DNA of 64,000 bases from Streptomyces sp. HB132. GTDB lineage: Bacteria; Actinomycetota; Actinomycetes; Streptomycetales; Streptomycetaceae. Shown piece by piece: positions 49,401-63,378 of the stretch (position 1 is its first letter; each line of letters begins with the position of its first letter). The DNA lies in NCBI RefSeq assembly GCF_016909575.1, contig NZ_JAFBGA010000005.1:186001-250000 (forward strand). The letters are read 5' to 3'. The translations under genes were made by a program, and so were the position numbers. The notes under the pieces are model-generated. The model saw only the letters and a program-made list of their open reading frames with translations, made no database searches and was not told where the DNA came from.

Positions 49401-51785
<2,385 letters not shown>

Positions 51786-51789
51786 GCGC

Positions 51790-51835
51790 GGCGAAGCCCG
51801 ACGCCCGGTGCCGACGCCGGGCGTCGGGCTTCGCC
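51790..51835 (+). terminator. Strong terminator after the UvrA-like gene
   Basis: Perfect 19-bp arms (51790-51808 and 51817-51835) with an 8-base loop begin 4 bp after the stop codon, the longest perfect hairpin noticed in the window. Confidence 0.85.
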
Positions 51836-51941
51836 TCCGGTGCCGGTCGAAGGACAAGGCCGCTCTACCCAGGGGATTCCGCTCATTTCGGAGAGTGCAA
51901 GGTCACAGCCGGTGGCCCTGCTGCTCGTCAGAGTGCTGACC

Positions 51942-51947
51942 TAGCAT
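51942..51947 (+). promoter_or_regulatory. -10 element of a likely leaderless mutA transcript
   Basis: TAGCAT lies six bases before the mutA ATG, the spacing expected when transcription starts at the A of the start codon. No ribosome binding site or recognisable -35 box is present upstream. Confidence 0.5.
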
Positions 51948-51953
51948 CTGACC

Positions 51954-53810
51954 ATGACGGTCCAGCCTGCTGACGGGCTTTCTCCGGCCACCGAGTTCCC
52001 CGCCCCTTCCCACGATCAGTGGCAGAGCCTCGTAGAAGGCGTACTGCGCAGGTCGGGCAAGGACGTGACGGGCACGGACGCCGAGGAAGCGCTGTCCACC
52101 GCGCTCGGGGACGGGCTCACAGTCCGCCCTCTGTACACCTCCGCCGACGCGACGACGGACCCGGGTCTGCCCGGCTTCGCGCCCTTCACCCGGGGAAGCA
52201 GGGTCACGGGGAACACCACGGACGGCTGGGACGTGCGTCAGCACCACCAGCTGGCCGATCCCGTGCGCCTGAACGAGGCCGTACTCGGGGACCTGGAGAA
52301 CGGGGTCACATCGCTCTGGCTCGCCGTCGGCGGGCCCGGTGCGGTGCCGGTCTCCGGCCTCGACCGCGCCCTTCAGGGCGTCCATCTCGACCTCGCGCCC
52401 GTCGCGCTCGACGCGGGCGCCGATCCGGGGCCCGCCGTCAGGGAGTTGCTCGGGCTCTACGAGTCCCGGGGAGTCGCGGGGTCGGCCGTGCGCGGCAGCC
52501 TCGGAGTGGATCCCCTCGGTCAGGCTGCGCGCACGGGCACGGAGCAGGAGACGGCGGACGCCGTCCACTGGGCGCGGCTGTGCTCCCGCGAGTACCCCGG
52601 GCTGCGTGCCCTGGCCGTGGACGCGCTGCCCTACCACGAGGCGGGGGGCTCCGCCGCCGAGGAGCTGGGGCTCTCGCTGGCCACCGGTGTCGCCTATCTG
52701 CGAGCGCTGACGGCTGCGGGGCTCTCCGTCGAGGAGGCCTGCGCACAGCTTGAGTTCAGGTACGCGGCGACGGCCGACCAGTTCCTGACGATCGCGAAGC
52801 TGCGGGCGGCACGGCGGCTGTGGGCCCGTGTCGCCGAGGTCTGCGGGGCCCCGGACGCCGGGGCGCAGCGGCAGCACGCCGTGACCTCGCCGGTGATGAT
52901 GACGCGCCGCGATCCGTATGTGAACATGCTGCGGACGACGCTGGCCTGTCTGGGCGCGGGTGTCGGCGGCGCCGAGTCGGTCACCGTGCTGCCGTTCGAC
53001 CACGCACTGGGCCTGCCGGACGCGTTCGCCCGTCGGATCGCCCGCAACACCTCGACGATCCTCGTGGAGGAGTCGCATCTGGCCCGGGTGACGGACCCCG
53101 CGGGCGGTTCCTGGTACGTCGAGCGGCTGACCGACGAACTCGCCGCGGCGGCTTGGGCGTTCTTCCAGGAGGTCGAGCGGGCGGGCGGTCAGGCCGCCGC
53201 CCTTCGCTCCGGCATGGTCCAGGAACGGCTCGCGGCCACCTGGGCGGCCCGGAGCAGGGATCTGGCGCGGCGCAAGGAGCCCGTGACCGGGGTCAGTGAA
53301 TTCCCGACCCTCGACGAGCGGCCGGTGGAGCGCGAGCCCGCGCCCGCCGCGCCGTCGGGCGGCGGGCTGCCCAGGGTCCGGCGTGATGAGGCGTTCGAGG
53401 TGCTGCGGGCCAGGTCGGACGCGCACCTGGCGGCCACGGGGAGCCGGCCCAAGGTGTTCCTGGCCGCGCTGGGGCCTGCCTCGGTGCACACGGCGCGGGC
53501 CTCCTTCGCGGCGAACCTCTTCCTGTCGGGTGGCATCGAGCCCGTCCACGAACCGGTTTCCGTGGACGCGTCGACCGCTGCCGCGGCCTTCAAGGCCAGT
53601 GGGGCGGCGATCGCCTGTCTGTGCTCGACGGACACGCTCTACGCCGAACAGGCCGACGACGTCTCCTCCGCCCTCAGGGCAGCGGGCGCGGACCGGATCT
53701 TCCTCGCGGGGCGGCCGGGCGAGTACGCGGGCGCGGACGTCCATGTGTTCGCCGGCTGCGATGTGGTCGCCGTCCTCTCCTCCGAACTCGACCGCATGGG
53801 AGTGGCGTGA
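51954..53810 (+). CDS. mutA: Methylmalonyl-CoA mutase small subunit
   Basis: A 618-residue non-catalytic beta subunit of methylmalonyl-CoA mutase. It has the TIM-barrel remnants of the family ([62 protein letters not shown]) and a degenerate C-terminal B12-like domain that lacks the DxHxxG ligand motif. It pairs with MutB to interconvert methylmalonyl-CoA and succinyl-CoA, supplying methylmalonyl-CoA for polyketides or channelling propionate into the TCA cycle. Its stop overlaps the mutB start by one base. A leaderless start is likely. Confidence 0.93.
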   Translation: MTVQPADGLSPATEFPAPSHDQWQSLVEGVLRRSGKDVTGTDAEEALSTALGDGLTVRPLYTSADATTDPGLPGFAPFTRGSRVTGNTTDGWDVRQHHQLADPVRLNEAVLGDLENGVTSLWLAVGGPGAVPVSGLDRALQGVHLDLAPVALDAGADPGPAVRELLGLYESRGVAGSAVRGSLGVDPLGQAARTGTEQETADAVHWARLCSREYPGLRALAVDALPYHEAGGSAAEELGLSLATGVAYLRALTAAGLSVEEACAQLEFRYAATADQFLTIAKLRAARRLWARVAEVCGAPDAGAQRQHAVTSPVMMTRRDPYVNMLRTTLACLGAGVGGAESVTVLPFDHALGLPDAFARRIARNTSTILVEESHLARVTDPAGGSWYVERLTDELAAAAWAFFQEVERAGGQAAALRSGMVQERLAATWAARSRDLARRKEPVTGVSEFPTLDERPVEREPAPAAPSGGGLPRVRRDEAFEVLRARSDAHLAATGSRPKVFLAALGPASVHTARASFAANLFLSGGIEPVHEPVSVDASTAAAAFKASGAAIACLCSTDTLYAEQADDVSSALRAAGADRIFLAGRPGEYAGADVHVFAGCDVVAVLSSELDRMGVA

Positions 53811-56047
53811 TGCAGACCCCTGAGACAACCACCGTGTCTCCCGGGACCCCCGTACCGGACTTCTCCGACGTCCCGCTGACCGGGGAGGCCTCCACCGGGG
53901 TCTCCGAGGAGCAGTGGCACACCGCGGTGAAGGAGTCGGGCGGCAGGTCCGAGGACGAGTTGCTCTGGGAGACCCCGGAGGGCATCGAGGTCAAGCCGCT
54001 GTACACCGGGCGGGACCTGGAGGGGCTCGACTTCCTGGGGACCTACCCGGGCATCGCGCCGTATCTGCGCGGTCCGTACCCGACGATGTACGTCAACCAG
54101 CCCTGGACGATCCGCCAGTACGCCGGGTTCTCCACGGCCGAGGAGTCGAACGCCTTCTACCGGCGCAACCTCGCCGCCGGGCAGAAGGGCCTGTCCATCG
54201 CGTTCGACCTGCCCACCCACCGCGGCTACGACAGCGACCACCCCCGGGTGACCGGTGACGTCGGCATGGCGGGTGTGGCGATCGACTCGATCTACGACAT
54301 GCGCCAGCTCTTCGACGGTATCCCGCTGGACCGGATGTCGGTGTCGATGACGATGAACGGCGCGGTGCTGCCCGTCCTCGCGCTGTACATCGTCGCCGCC
54401 GAGGAACAGGGCGTCGCCCCCGAGAAGCTCGCCGGGACCATCCAGAACGACATCCTCAAGGAGTTCATGGTCCGCAACACCTACATCTATCCGCCCGGCC
54501 CCTCGATGCGGATCATCTCCGACATCTTCGCGTTCACCTCGCAGAAGATGCCGCGCTACAACTCGATCTCGATCTCCGGCTACCACATCCAGGAGGCCGG
54601 CGCGACGGCCGACCTGGAGCTGGCGTACACGCTGGCCGACGGGGTGGAGTACCTGCGGGCGGGTCAGGCCGCCGGCCTGGACGTGGACGCGTTCGCCCCT
54701 CGCCTCTCGTTCTTCTGGGCGATCGGCATGAACTTCTTCATGGAGATCGCGAAGCTTCGGGCGGCGCGGCTGCTGTGGGCGAGGCTGGTCAGGGAGTTCG
54801 GTCCGAAGAACGCCAAGTCGCTCTCCCTGCGCACCCATTCGCAGACGTCCGGCTGGTCGCTGACGGCGCAGGACGTGTTCAACAACGTGACGCGCACCTG
54901 TGTCGAGGCGATGGCGGCGACCCAGGGGCACACCCAGTCACTCCACACCAACGCACTCGACGAGGCACTGGCCCTGCCGACGGACTTCTCCGCGCGGATC
55001 GCCCGCAACACCCAGCTGCTGCTCCAGCAGGAGTCCGGCACCTGCCGGGTCATCGACCCGTGGGGCGGAAGCGCGTACGTCGAGAGGCTGACGCACGATC
55101 TGGCGCAGCGGGCCTGGCAGCACATCGAGGAGGTCGAGGCGGCCGGAGGGATGGCCAAGGCCATCGACGCGGGCATCCCGAAGCTCCGGATCGAGGAGGC
55201 CGCGGCCCGTACGCAGGCCCGGATCGACGCCGGGCGTCAGCCCGTCATCGGCGTGAACAAGTACCGGGTGGAGACCGACGAGAAGATCGACGTGCTCAAG
55301 GTCGACAACTCCTCGGTACGTGCCCGCCAGCTCGAGAAGCTGCGCCGGCTGCGCGAGGAGCGCGACGAGGCGGCCTGCCGGGACGCGCTGGCCGCCCTGA
55401 CCGCCGCCGCGGAGCGGGACCCCGGGCCGGGGCTCGAGGGCAACCTGCTGGCGCTGGCCGTCGACGCCGCCCGGGCGATGGCCACGGTCGGGGAGATCTC
55501 GGACGCGCTGGAGAAGGTGTACGGCCGTCACGCGGGGCAGATCCGTACGATCTCCGGGGTGTACCGAAAAGAGGCAGGAGAGTCTCCGTCCGTGGACCGC
55601 ACCCGTACGCTCGTCGACGACTTCGAGGAGGCGGAGGGACGGCGTCCGCGCATTCTCGTCGCCAAGATGGGCCAGGACGGGCACGACCGCGGCCAGAAGG
55701 TGATCGCGACGGCCTTCGCCGACCTCGGCTTCGACGTCGACGTCGGCCCCCTGTTCCAGACGCCGGGCGAGGTCGCCCGGCAGGCGGTCGAGGCGGACGT
55801 GCACATCGTGGGCGTCTCCTCGCTCGCCGCCGGCCACCTCACGCTCGTACCGGCGCTGCGGGAGGAGCTGGCGGCAGAGGGCCGGGAGGACATCATGATC
55901 GTGGTGGGCGGGGTGATTCCGCCGCAGGACATCGACGCGCTGCAGGAGGCCGGTGCGGCAGCGGTGTTCCCGCCGGGCACCGTGATCCCGGACGCCGCCC
56001 ACGACCTGGTCACGCGGCTCGGCGCCGCGCTCGGCCACGAGCTGTGA
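53810..56047 (+). CDS. mutB: Methylmalonyl-CoA mutase large subunit
   Basis: A 745-residue catalytic alpha subunit. The barrel carries [23 protein letters not shown] and [22 protein letters not shown] for the CoA ester. The C-terminal cobalamin domain has the DxHxxG motif with the axial histidine ([10 protein letters not shown]) and the later [10 protein letters not shown] and [10 protein letters not shown] segments. All expected regions are intact. GGGAG lies seven bases before the ATG; an in-frame GTG three bases earlier is possible. It forms one operon with mutA and meaB. Confidence 0.95.
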   Translation: MQTPETTTVSPGTPVPDFSDVPLTGEASTGVSEEQWHTAVKESGGRSEDELLWETPEGIEVKPLYTGRDLEGLDFLGTYPGIAPYLRGPYPTMYVNQPWTIRQYAGFSTAEESNAFYRRNLAAGQKGLSIAFDLPTHRGYDSDHPRVTGDVGMAGVAIDSIYDMRQLFDGIPLDRMSVSMTMNGAVLPVLALYIVAAEEQGVAPEKLAGTIQNDILKEFMVRNTYIYPPGPSMRIISDIFAFTSQKMPRYNSISISGYHIQEAGATADLELAYTLADGVEYLRAGQAAGLDVDAFAPRLSFFWAIGMNFFMEIAKLRAARLLWARLVREFGPKNAKSLSLRTHSQTSGWSLTAQDVFNNVTRTCVEAMAATQGHTQSLHTNALDEALALPTDFSARIARNTQLLLQQESGTCRVIDPWGGSAYVERLTHDLAQRAWQHIEEVEAAGGMAKAIDAGIPKLRIEEAAARTQARIDAGRQPVIGVNKYRVETDEKIDVLKVDNSSVRARQLEKLRRLREERDEAACRDALAALTAAAERDPGPGLEGNLLALAVDAARAMATVGEISDALEKVYGRHAGQIRTISGVYRKEAGESPSVDRTRTLVDDFEEAEGRRPRILVAKMGQDGHDRGQKVIATAFADLGFDVDVGPLFQTPGEVARQAVEADVHIVGVSSLAAGHLTLVPALREELAAEGREDIMIVVGGVIPPQDIDALQEAGAAAVFPPGTVIPDAAHDLVTRLGAALGHEL

Positions 56048-56058
56048 GCCGCTGACGA

Positions 56059-57048
56059 ATGGCGCGCGACATCGACACCGACGCTTACGTCAAGGGTGTG
56101 CTCGAAGGGAAGCGGGCGTTCGTGGCCCGCGCGATCACTCTCGTCGAGTCGGCACGGCCCGATCACCGGGAGCTGGCACAGCGGTTGCTGAGCGAGCTGC
56201 TGCCCCACTCGGGACGGGCCCGGCGTATCGGTATCAGCGGAGTCCCGGGGGTGGGCAAGTCCACGTTCATCGACGCGCTGGGCACCCTGCTGACGGGGCT
56301 CGGGCACCGGGTCGCGGTGCTGGCCGTGGACCCGTCGTCCAGCCGGACCGGCGGTTCGATCCTGGGTGACAAGACCCGGATGGAACGGCTCGCGGTGGAC
56401 CCGCGGGCGTTCGTACGCCCCTCCCCCACCGCCGGGACGCTCGGCGGGGTGGCCAAGGCGACCCGCGAGTCCGTCGTGGTCATGGAGGCCGCGGGCTACG
56501 ACGTGGTGCTGGTGGAGACGGTGGGGGTGGGGCAGTCTGAGACGGCGGTCGCCAACATGGTCGACACCTTCCTGCTGCTCACCCTGGCCCGTACGGGCGA
56601 CCAGTTGCAGGGAATCAAGAAGGGCGTCCTGGAACTGGCCGACGCGATCGCGGTCAACAAGGCCGACGGCCCGCACGAACGCGACGCCCGCGCGGCGGCA
56701 CGCGAACTGGCCGGCGCACTGCGGCTGATGCACCCCGTGGACGCGGCCTGGACTCCCCCGGTGCTGACGTGCAGCGCCAGGGAATCGACGGGACTGGACG
56801 CGCTGTGGGAGCGGTTGGAGCAGCACCGTACGCTCCTTGAGTCCACCGGACGGCTGGCGGCCAAGCGCCGCGAGCAGCAGGTGGACTGGACCTGGGCGAT
56901 GGTGCGCGACGAACTGCTGGACAGCCTGCGAGGCCACCCGGCCGTGCGCTCGCTCACTCCGGAGCTCGAACAGAGCGTCCGTGCAGGCGAGTTGACGGCG
57001 ACGCTGGCTGCCGAGCGGATCCTGCGGGCGTTCCGCGGCGAGGGCTGA
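56059..57048 (+). CDS. meaB: MeaB GTPase chaperone of methylmalonyl-CoA mutase
   Basis: A 329-residue G3E-family GTPase. The P-loop GVPGVGKSTFID, Mg-binding and switch motifs (AVDPSSSRTGGSILGDKTRM, VETVGVGQSE) and the guanine motif NKAD are all present. MeaB loads and protects the adenosylcobalamin cofactor of the mutase. It begins 11 bp after mutB and ends at a GC-rich bidirectional hairpin facing pgm. Confidence 0.93.
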   Translation: MARDIDTDAYVKGVLEGKRAFVARAITLVESARPDHRELAQRLLSELLPHSGRARRIGISGVPGVGKSTFIDALGTLLTGLGHRVAVLAVDPSSSRTGGSILGDKTRMERLAVDPRAFVRPSPTAGTLGGVAKATRESVVVMEAAGYDVVLVETVGVGQSETAVANMVDTFLLLTLARTGDQLQGIKKGVLELADAIAVNKADGPHERDARAAARELAGALRLMHPVDAAWTPPVLTCSARESTGLDALWERLEQHRTLLESTGRLAAKRREQQVDWTWAMVRDELLDSLRGHPAVRSLTPELEQSVRAGELTATLAAERILRAFRGEG

Positions 57049-57076
57049 GGGCGGGCGGGCCCTGGCCCGCCCGCCC
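57049..57076. terminator. Bidirectional GC hairpin between meaB and pgm
   Basis: GGGCGGGCGGGCC and its complement meet almost directly (2-base centre, so an 11-bp stem with a 6-base loop in practice). It starts right after the meaB stop and ends 7 bp before the pgm stop. Confidence 0.7.
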
Positions 57077-57082
57077 CTCGGA

Positions 57083-58729
<1,647 letters not shown>

Positions 58730-59347
58730 CGCTTCTCCTCTGTCCTCATCGGCCGTTCGCGGACCGCCACAGGGCGGACGATCATCACGAGTTGTACCCG
58801 ATACTGCCTCTTCGGCCGCCCTTGCGGGTGCGCGGCCCGGACCGGCAGTACATCGGGCGCACGGCGGAGCCCGGGGTCGTTCGGCCACGGTTGGCCGATT
58901 CGCGCGGAAAGGGTGCGCCGGGACGACGGGGCCGGCGAATGACGCGCCGGGCATCCGGAACACGGGGAGCCGTAATTCCGGATGCCAACTCGGCGGTAAT
59001 TGGAGCTCATTATCGTCCGCCGCATCCGGGGACCTGGGGATGCGTTCCCCGACTCTCCCCCGGGATGCGTTCCGAATGGGAGCAGGGGCGCACAGCACGC
59101 CATCATGCGACATGGCGACAGACAAAGGAAGTCACGCTCATCTGACACGCCGCAGAATTCGAGGAAGCCTCGATCGGCGGCCCGGCCGAGGGTAATTCAC
59201 CGGGACACGAGCGCGAGTAAGCGTGTTTTCGTACGCACGGTCTGCGACAGTGCAGTTCGGTTTCACCCACTTGATCTCCGCCGCCATATTCAACGCCGCC
59301 GGTGTTTACCGGAACCGGCTCTTCGGGGGCATGCGAAAGAGAGCCGT
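58730..59347. other. 618-bp divergent regulatory region before the exopolysaccharide operon
   Basis: No gene is supported. The region is locally less GC-rich than its neighbours and carries a cluster of GGATGC/GCATCC elements between 58950 and 59073. A 5-bp hairpin CCGGT-gttt-ACCGG follows near 59300. It should contain the promoters of pgm and of the exopolysaccharide genes. Confidence 0.5.
58950..59073. promoter_or_regulatory. Array of five GGATGC/GCATCC elements
   Basis: A perfect 11-bp inverted repeat (58950-58960 and 58976-58986, GGCATCCGGAA and complement) encloses a 4-bp inner stem. A second inverted pair, CGCATCC (59021-59027) and GGATGCG (59038-59044), follows. The latter half-site is part of GGGATGCGTTCC (59037-59048), repeated exactly at 59062-59073, 25 bp on. 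The arrangement looks like multiple binding sites for one dimeric regulator or a structured leader. Confidence 0.55.
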
Positions 59348-60523
59348 GTGCTGCAGAAGAATTTTACCGACGGAAGCCGCCTGACGGTCCTTCACCTGGT
59401 CCAGCCGGTGGAGGGGGGAGTAGCACGGGTCGTGGCCGACCTCGTCGCGGCACAGGTGCGGGCGGGGCTGCGGCCCGTCGTCGCCTGCCCGCCGGACGGG
59501 CCTCTGGCGGCCGGGGCCCGCACCGCCGGAGCGCGGGTGTGCGCCTGGCCGGCGGAACGTTCCCCCGGTCCGCGACTGGCGCGGGAAGTCCTCACGGCGG
59601 CCCGTCTGATCCGTGCGTGCGCTCCCGATGTGGTCCACGCCCACAGCTCCAAGGCGGGGCTCGCCGGGCGCCTGGCCGTGCGCGGCCGGGTTCCCACGGT
59701 CTTCCAGCCGCACGCCTGGTCGTTCGAGGCCCTGGAAGGCGGAACGGCCGGGCCGGCGAAGGTGTGGGAGCGGTTCGCGGCGCGGTGGAGCGACCGCGTC
59801 CTCTGTGTCAGCGAGTCGGAGCGCCTGACGGGGCAGCGCGCGGGCATCACAGCACACTGGTCGGTGATCCACAACGGCATCGACCTCGGCCGCTTCCGGC
59901 CCGCGCGCGAGGACGCCGCCGCGTCGGTCCGGGCCTCCCTCCCGCTGCCGGGCGGATGCCCGCCCGGCGAGCCGCTCGTGGTGTGCGTCGGACGTCTGAG
60001 CCGGCAGAAGGGCCAGGACGTGCTGCTGCGAGCCTGGCGGCAGGCCGCGGTGGGCGGCGCCCGGCTGGTCCTGGTCGGCGACGGACCGTACGGGGAGGAG
60101 CTGCGGCGCGCCGCGCCCCCCGGGGTTCTGTTCGCGGGGGCCAGCACGGATGTGGGGCCCTGGCTCCAAGCGGCGGACCTGCTGGTCCTCCCTTCACGCT
60201 GGGAGGGGATGGCGCTGGCCCCCCTCGAGGCCATGGCCTGCGGCACACCCGTCCTGCTGACCGACGTCGACGGGGCCAGGGAGAGCCTCCCGCCGGGGCA
60301 GCTGTCCCACTGTCTCGTGCCTCCGGACGACCCCACGGCCCTTGCGGCCGCGCTGACCGCACTGCTGGACGATCCGGCGCTGCGGGCCGAGCTCGGCCGC
60401 ACCGCGCAGGTCCGCGCCCGGTCGGTCTTCGACGTGACGAAGACCGCCGCATCGGTCCTGTGCCTCTACGAGGAACTTGTCGGCATGTCCCGCCCCACGA
60501 CGAGGAAGCGCACCGAGCGATGA
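59348..60523 (+). CDS. GT4-family glycosyltransferase
   Basis: A 391-residue GT-B glycosyltransferase with a predicted retaining mechanism. The N-terminal VLHLVQPVEGGVARVVADLV acceptor-domain start, HSSKAGLAGRLA and QPHAWSFEAL, and the donor-site motif EGMALAPLEAMACGTPVLLTD with the E(x7)E pair place it with WcaL/Cps-type enzymes. It should add a sugar to a lipid-linked precursor at the inner face of the membrane. The GTG at 59348 follows GAAAGAGAG; the long upstream frame is non-coding. It is the first gene of the exopolysaccharide unit and overlaps the next by four bases. Confidence 0.85.
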   Translation: MLQKNFTDGSRLTVLHLVQPVEGGVARVVADLVAAQVRAGLRPVVACPPDGPLAAGARTAGARVCAWPAERSPGPRLAREVLTAARLIRACAPDVVHAHSSKAGLAGRLAVRGRVPTVFQPHAWSFEALEGGTAGPAKVWERFAARWSDRVLCVSESERLTGQRAGITAHWSVIHNGIDLGRFRPAREDAAASVRASLPLPGGCPPGEPLVVCVGRLSRQKGQDVLLRAWRQAAVGGARLVLVGDGPYGEELRRAAPPGVLFAGASTDVGPWLQAADLLVLPSRWEGMALAPLEAMACGTPVLLTDVDGARESLPPGQLSHCLVPPDDPTALAAALTALLDDPALRAELGRTAQVRARSVFDVTKTAASVLCLYEELVGMSRPTTRKRTER

Positions 60524-62013
60524 CGACGGAGAGTGCACCTGCCCCCCGAGCCGCCCAGGCGACCGCTGTACGGCGCGCGGCTGACGTGATCCGCCCGCCG
60601 CGCAGCGGCAGGGAGGGTCCCCAGGTCCCCCGGACCGCACGAGGAGTGCCGCGCCGGCGGCCACCGGCGGCGCTGATGGCCTGCGACGTCCTCGCGCTCG
60701 GTCTGGCCGTGGCGCTGGTCGGCCCCGGGCCGTGGCCACCGGTCGTCCTCCTCCTGCTGCCGGTCGTCCAGTTGCTCCTGAACACCTACCGGCGCCTCTA
60801 CACGACCGGGCTCTCGCCGTCCGCCCTGGCGGAACTGCCCGCGCTGGCCGGACTGGCCGCGGTGCAGTGGTACGCCGTCGCCGAGGCGGTGGCCGCGTAC
60901 GACCCGCGCCATGCCGTGGGGTGGGCGGCGCTCGGCTGCGCGGCCGGCGTCCAGGCCGTGGCGAGCTGCGGCGCACGCGCCGTCGTCCACCGGTTCCGGC
61001 TGTGGTCGGCCGCACGCGACCCCCGGTCCACCCTGGTGATCGGCGACGGCCAGGTCGCAAGCCGGGTCGTCACCGTCCTGCAGGAGCACAGGCGCTACGG
61101 GATGCGGCCGGTCGGCCGGGTGGTGAGCTCCGGCACGGACTCGCAACAGGCTGAGGTCGCGCCGCCGCCGGGACACGTGTCGCTGCCCGTGCTCGCGTCG
61201 GTGCAGGACGCCGCACGGGCGGTCGTCCAGAACTCCGTACGGCACGCCGTCTTCACGGCTCCCCCCGAGGCCACGCCCGACGGGGCGGAGCTCTTCGCTT
61301 TGTTCGCACGGCACGACTGCCGTGTGTGGCTGATCACCGATCAGGGAACGGTCACGAACTGCAGGACCGCGCCCCGTCCGGACCACGTATGGGGCTTCGC
61401 GGCGCACTCGCTGGACGCCCGGCCGCACCGGCCGGTGGCTCACCGGGTGAAGCGGGCGATGGACGCCGTCCTGGCCGCGGTCGCCCTGGTCGTGGCCTCC
61501 CCTGTGATGGCTGCCTGCGCCCTCGCCGTACGCGTGTGCGACGGTCCGGGCGTCGTCTTCCGGCAGGAGCGGATCGGCGAGCACGGACGGCCGTTCGTCC
61601 TGCTGAAGTTCCGCACCTTGCGCCCGGGCGACGCCCACGAGTCGGCCACCCGGTGGAACGTCTCGTCGGACCGGCGCATGAGCCGCGTCGGCCGGGCGCT
61701 GCGCAGGACCTCCCTCGATGAGCTTCCTCAGCTCTGGAACGTCGTACGCGGCGACATGAGCCTGGTCGGACCGCGCCCCGAACGCCCTTACTTCGTAGCA
61801 CAGTTCAGCCGTATGCACCCCGGCTACCGGTCCCGGCACCGGATGCCCGTAGGCATCACGGGACTGGCCCAGGTGCACGGACTGCGCGGTGACACCTCGA
61901 TCGAGGACCGGGCCCGCTTCGACAACCGGTACATCGAGACGTGGTCGCTGTGGCAGGACATGTGCGTGCTGGCACGCACGGCCGGCTCGGTGTTCCGGCT
62001 CGGAGGCAGCTGA
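60520..62013 (+). CDS. Polyprenyl-phosphate sugar-1-phosphate transferase
   Basis: A 497-residue initiating transferase of the WbaP/CpsE/WcaJ type. A ~60-residue basic, disordered N-terminus is followed by four hydrophobic spans (about 50-160), a Rossmann-like regulatory segment (STLVIGDGQVASRVV) and a re-entrant helix (MDAVLAAVALVVASPVMAA). The catalytic domain has GRPFVLLKFRTLR, RTSLDELPQLWNVVRGDMSLVGPRPE and a late GITGLAQV. It places the first sugar phosphate on undecaprenyl phosphate to start repeat-unit synthesis. Confidence 0.9.
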   Translation: MTTESAPAPRAAQATAVRRAADVIRPPRSGREGPQVPRTARGVPRRRPPAALMACDVLALGLAVALVGPGPWPPVVLLLLPVVQLLLNTYRRLYTTGLSPSALAELPALAGLAAVQWYAVAEAVAAYDPRHAVGWAALGCAAGVQAVASCGARAVVHRFRLWSAARDPRSTLVIGDGQVASRVVTVLQEHRRYGMRPVGRVVSSGTDSQQAEVAPPPGHVSLPVLASVQDAARAVVQNSVRHAVFTAPPEATPDGAELFALFARHDCRVWLITDQGTVTNCRTAPRPDHVWGFAAHSLDARPHRPVAHRVKRAMDAVLAAVALVVASPVMAACALAVRVCDGPGVVFRQERIGEHGRPFVLLKFRTLRPGDAHESATRWNVSSDRRMSRVGRALRRTSLDELPQLWNVVRGDMSLVGPRPERPYFVAQFSRMHPGYRSRHRMPVGITGLAQVHGLRGDTSIEDRARFDNRYIETWSLWQDMCVLARTAGSVFRLGGS

Positions 62014-62016
62014 GCC

Positions 62017-63378
62017 GTGACACTCACCGTGACCGCGGCGCCCGCCCTACCGGTCGGCCGGGAGAACGAGCCCCCGCGCGGATGGCGCCACCGATGGCCG
62101 TTGCTGCCGCTGATCGCGACGGTCCTGCTCGTCGGGGTACCGGCCGACGGCACGGGTGCCTGGACCGTGCTGGGCGTACCGGCGGCCGACCTCGTGTCGG
62201 GGGCGGCCGTGCTCGCCTGCGCGGGCCACCTGTCGTACCTGCGACGACGCCCGCTCACTCCGGCAGCGGCGTTCGTGCTGGGGCTGCCGGCCGTGGGGCT
62301 CGCCCTCGCCACGGTCACCGCCGCGGACCCGGTGGCGGCGTTGCCGGGGTTCGTGCGGTACCTGCAGGTCTTCGTCCTGGTACCGGCCGCCGTCCTCCTC
62401 CTGGTCAGAAACGCCCGGGATTTCCGGGCCGTCGCCGGCGCGCTGGTCCTGCTCGCGGTGTTCCAGGGCGCGACGGGTGTCCACCAGTACGTCACGGGGT
62501 CCGGCGCCTCCTACATGGGGGAGGACATCCGTGCGGTCGGTACGTTCGGCCCCGGCGATGTGATGGGAATGGCGACGGTCGTCGGCTACGGTCTGGTCGC
62601 GGCCGCCGCGTACGCGCTCCGCACCCCTCTCGCCCCACCTCGTCGGCTGAGGCCGTGGGCTCCCGTCACCGCCGTACTGCTGGTCGTCCCGCTGGCGCTG
62701 TCCTTCAGCCGGGGAGCGTGGATCGCGACGGCGGCCGGAGTGCTCGCGGTGATCGCGCTGACCGGGCTCCGGCAGGCCGTCCGCGCGCTGGCGGTGCTGG
62801 GCGCGGCAGGAGTCGTTCTGGTCGGCGGGGTCGGTGTCGGCTCCGAGATGATCTCGCAGCGGCTCACCAGCATCACGGAGGTGACCAGCGCCCCCGACCG
62901 GTCGGTCAACGACCGCTACACCATGTGGGCGGCCGCCGTGGGAATGTGGCGCGAGCGGCCCGCGACCGGCGTCGGTCTCAAGGGCTTTCCGGCGCACCGG
63001 GACGGGCACGCGTCGATCGGGCTCTCGGCCGGGAGCGACACGGCGGGGGCGGGACAGGAGTTCCGCAGGCAACCGCTGCTCTCCCCCCACAACATGTACC
63101 TGCTGGTACTCGGCGAGCAGGGCCTCATCGGCTTCACCGCGCTGGTGGGTTCCTGGGCGGCGCTCCTGGTGGGCGGGGTGCGCAGGCTGGTGCTCGCACG
63201 CGCCCGGGGGGCCGCGGCCGTCGACTGCGGTCTGGCCGCCGTCGGGCTGATGACCTGGCAGACCGTCGACTTCCTGTACGCGGACATCGGCGGCCCCTCC
63301 ACCGTGCTCACCGGGGTCGTGCTCGGCCTCGCCGCCTGGTGGGCGCTGGCCGGACCGGAGAGGACGACCGCCGGGTGA
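62017..63378 (+). CDS. O-antigen ligase/polymerase-like membrane protein
   Basis: A 453-residue polytopic protein with about eleven membrane helices and a large outside loop (about 290-365) containing TGVGLKGFPAHRDGH and LLSPHNMYLLVLGEQGLIG, the WaaL/Wzy-type signature with the conserved His. It should polymerise or ligate lipid-linked repeat units outside the membrane. GGAGG precedes the GTG start by ten bases. Its stop overlaps the start of the flippase gene. Confidence 0.86.
   Translation: MTLTVTAAPALPVGRENEPPRGWRHRWPLLPLIATVLLVGVPADGTGAWTVLGVPAADLVSGAAVLACAGHLSYLRRRPLTPAAAFVLGLPAVGLALATVTAADPVAALPGFVRYLQVFVLVPAAVLLLVRNARDFRAVAGALVLLAVFQGATGVHQYVTGSGASYMGEDIRAVGTFGPGDVMGMATVVGYGLVAAAAYALRTPLAPPRRLRPWAPVTAVLLVVPLALSFSRGAWIATAAGVLAVIALTGLRQAVRALAVLGAAGVVLVGGVGVGSEMISQRLTSITEVTSAPDRSVNDRYTMWAAAVGMWRERPATGVGLKGFPAHRDGHASIGLSAGSDTAGAGQEFRRQPLLSPHNMYLLVLGEQGLIGFTALVGSWAALLVGGVRRLVLARARGAAAVDCGLAAVGLMTWQTVDFLYADIGGPSTVLTGVVLGLAAWWALAGPERTTAG

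Noticed and set aside
51903..53828. A 641-codon antisense frame opposite mutA
   Set aside because: The plus-strand mutA is unambiguous; the antisense frame shows no family features.
58730..59125. N-terminal extension of phosphoglucomutase by 132 residues
   Set aside because: The extension has no family counterpart, and the ATG at 58729 has an excellent ribosome binding site. The extension also covers the GGATGC array.
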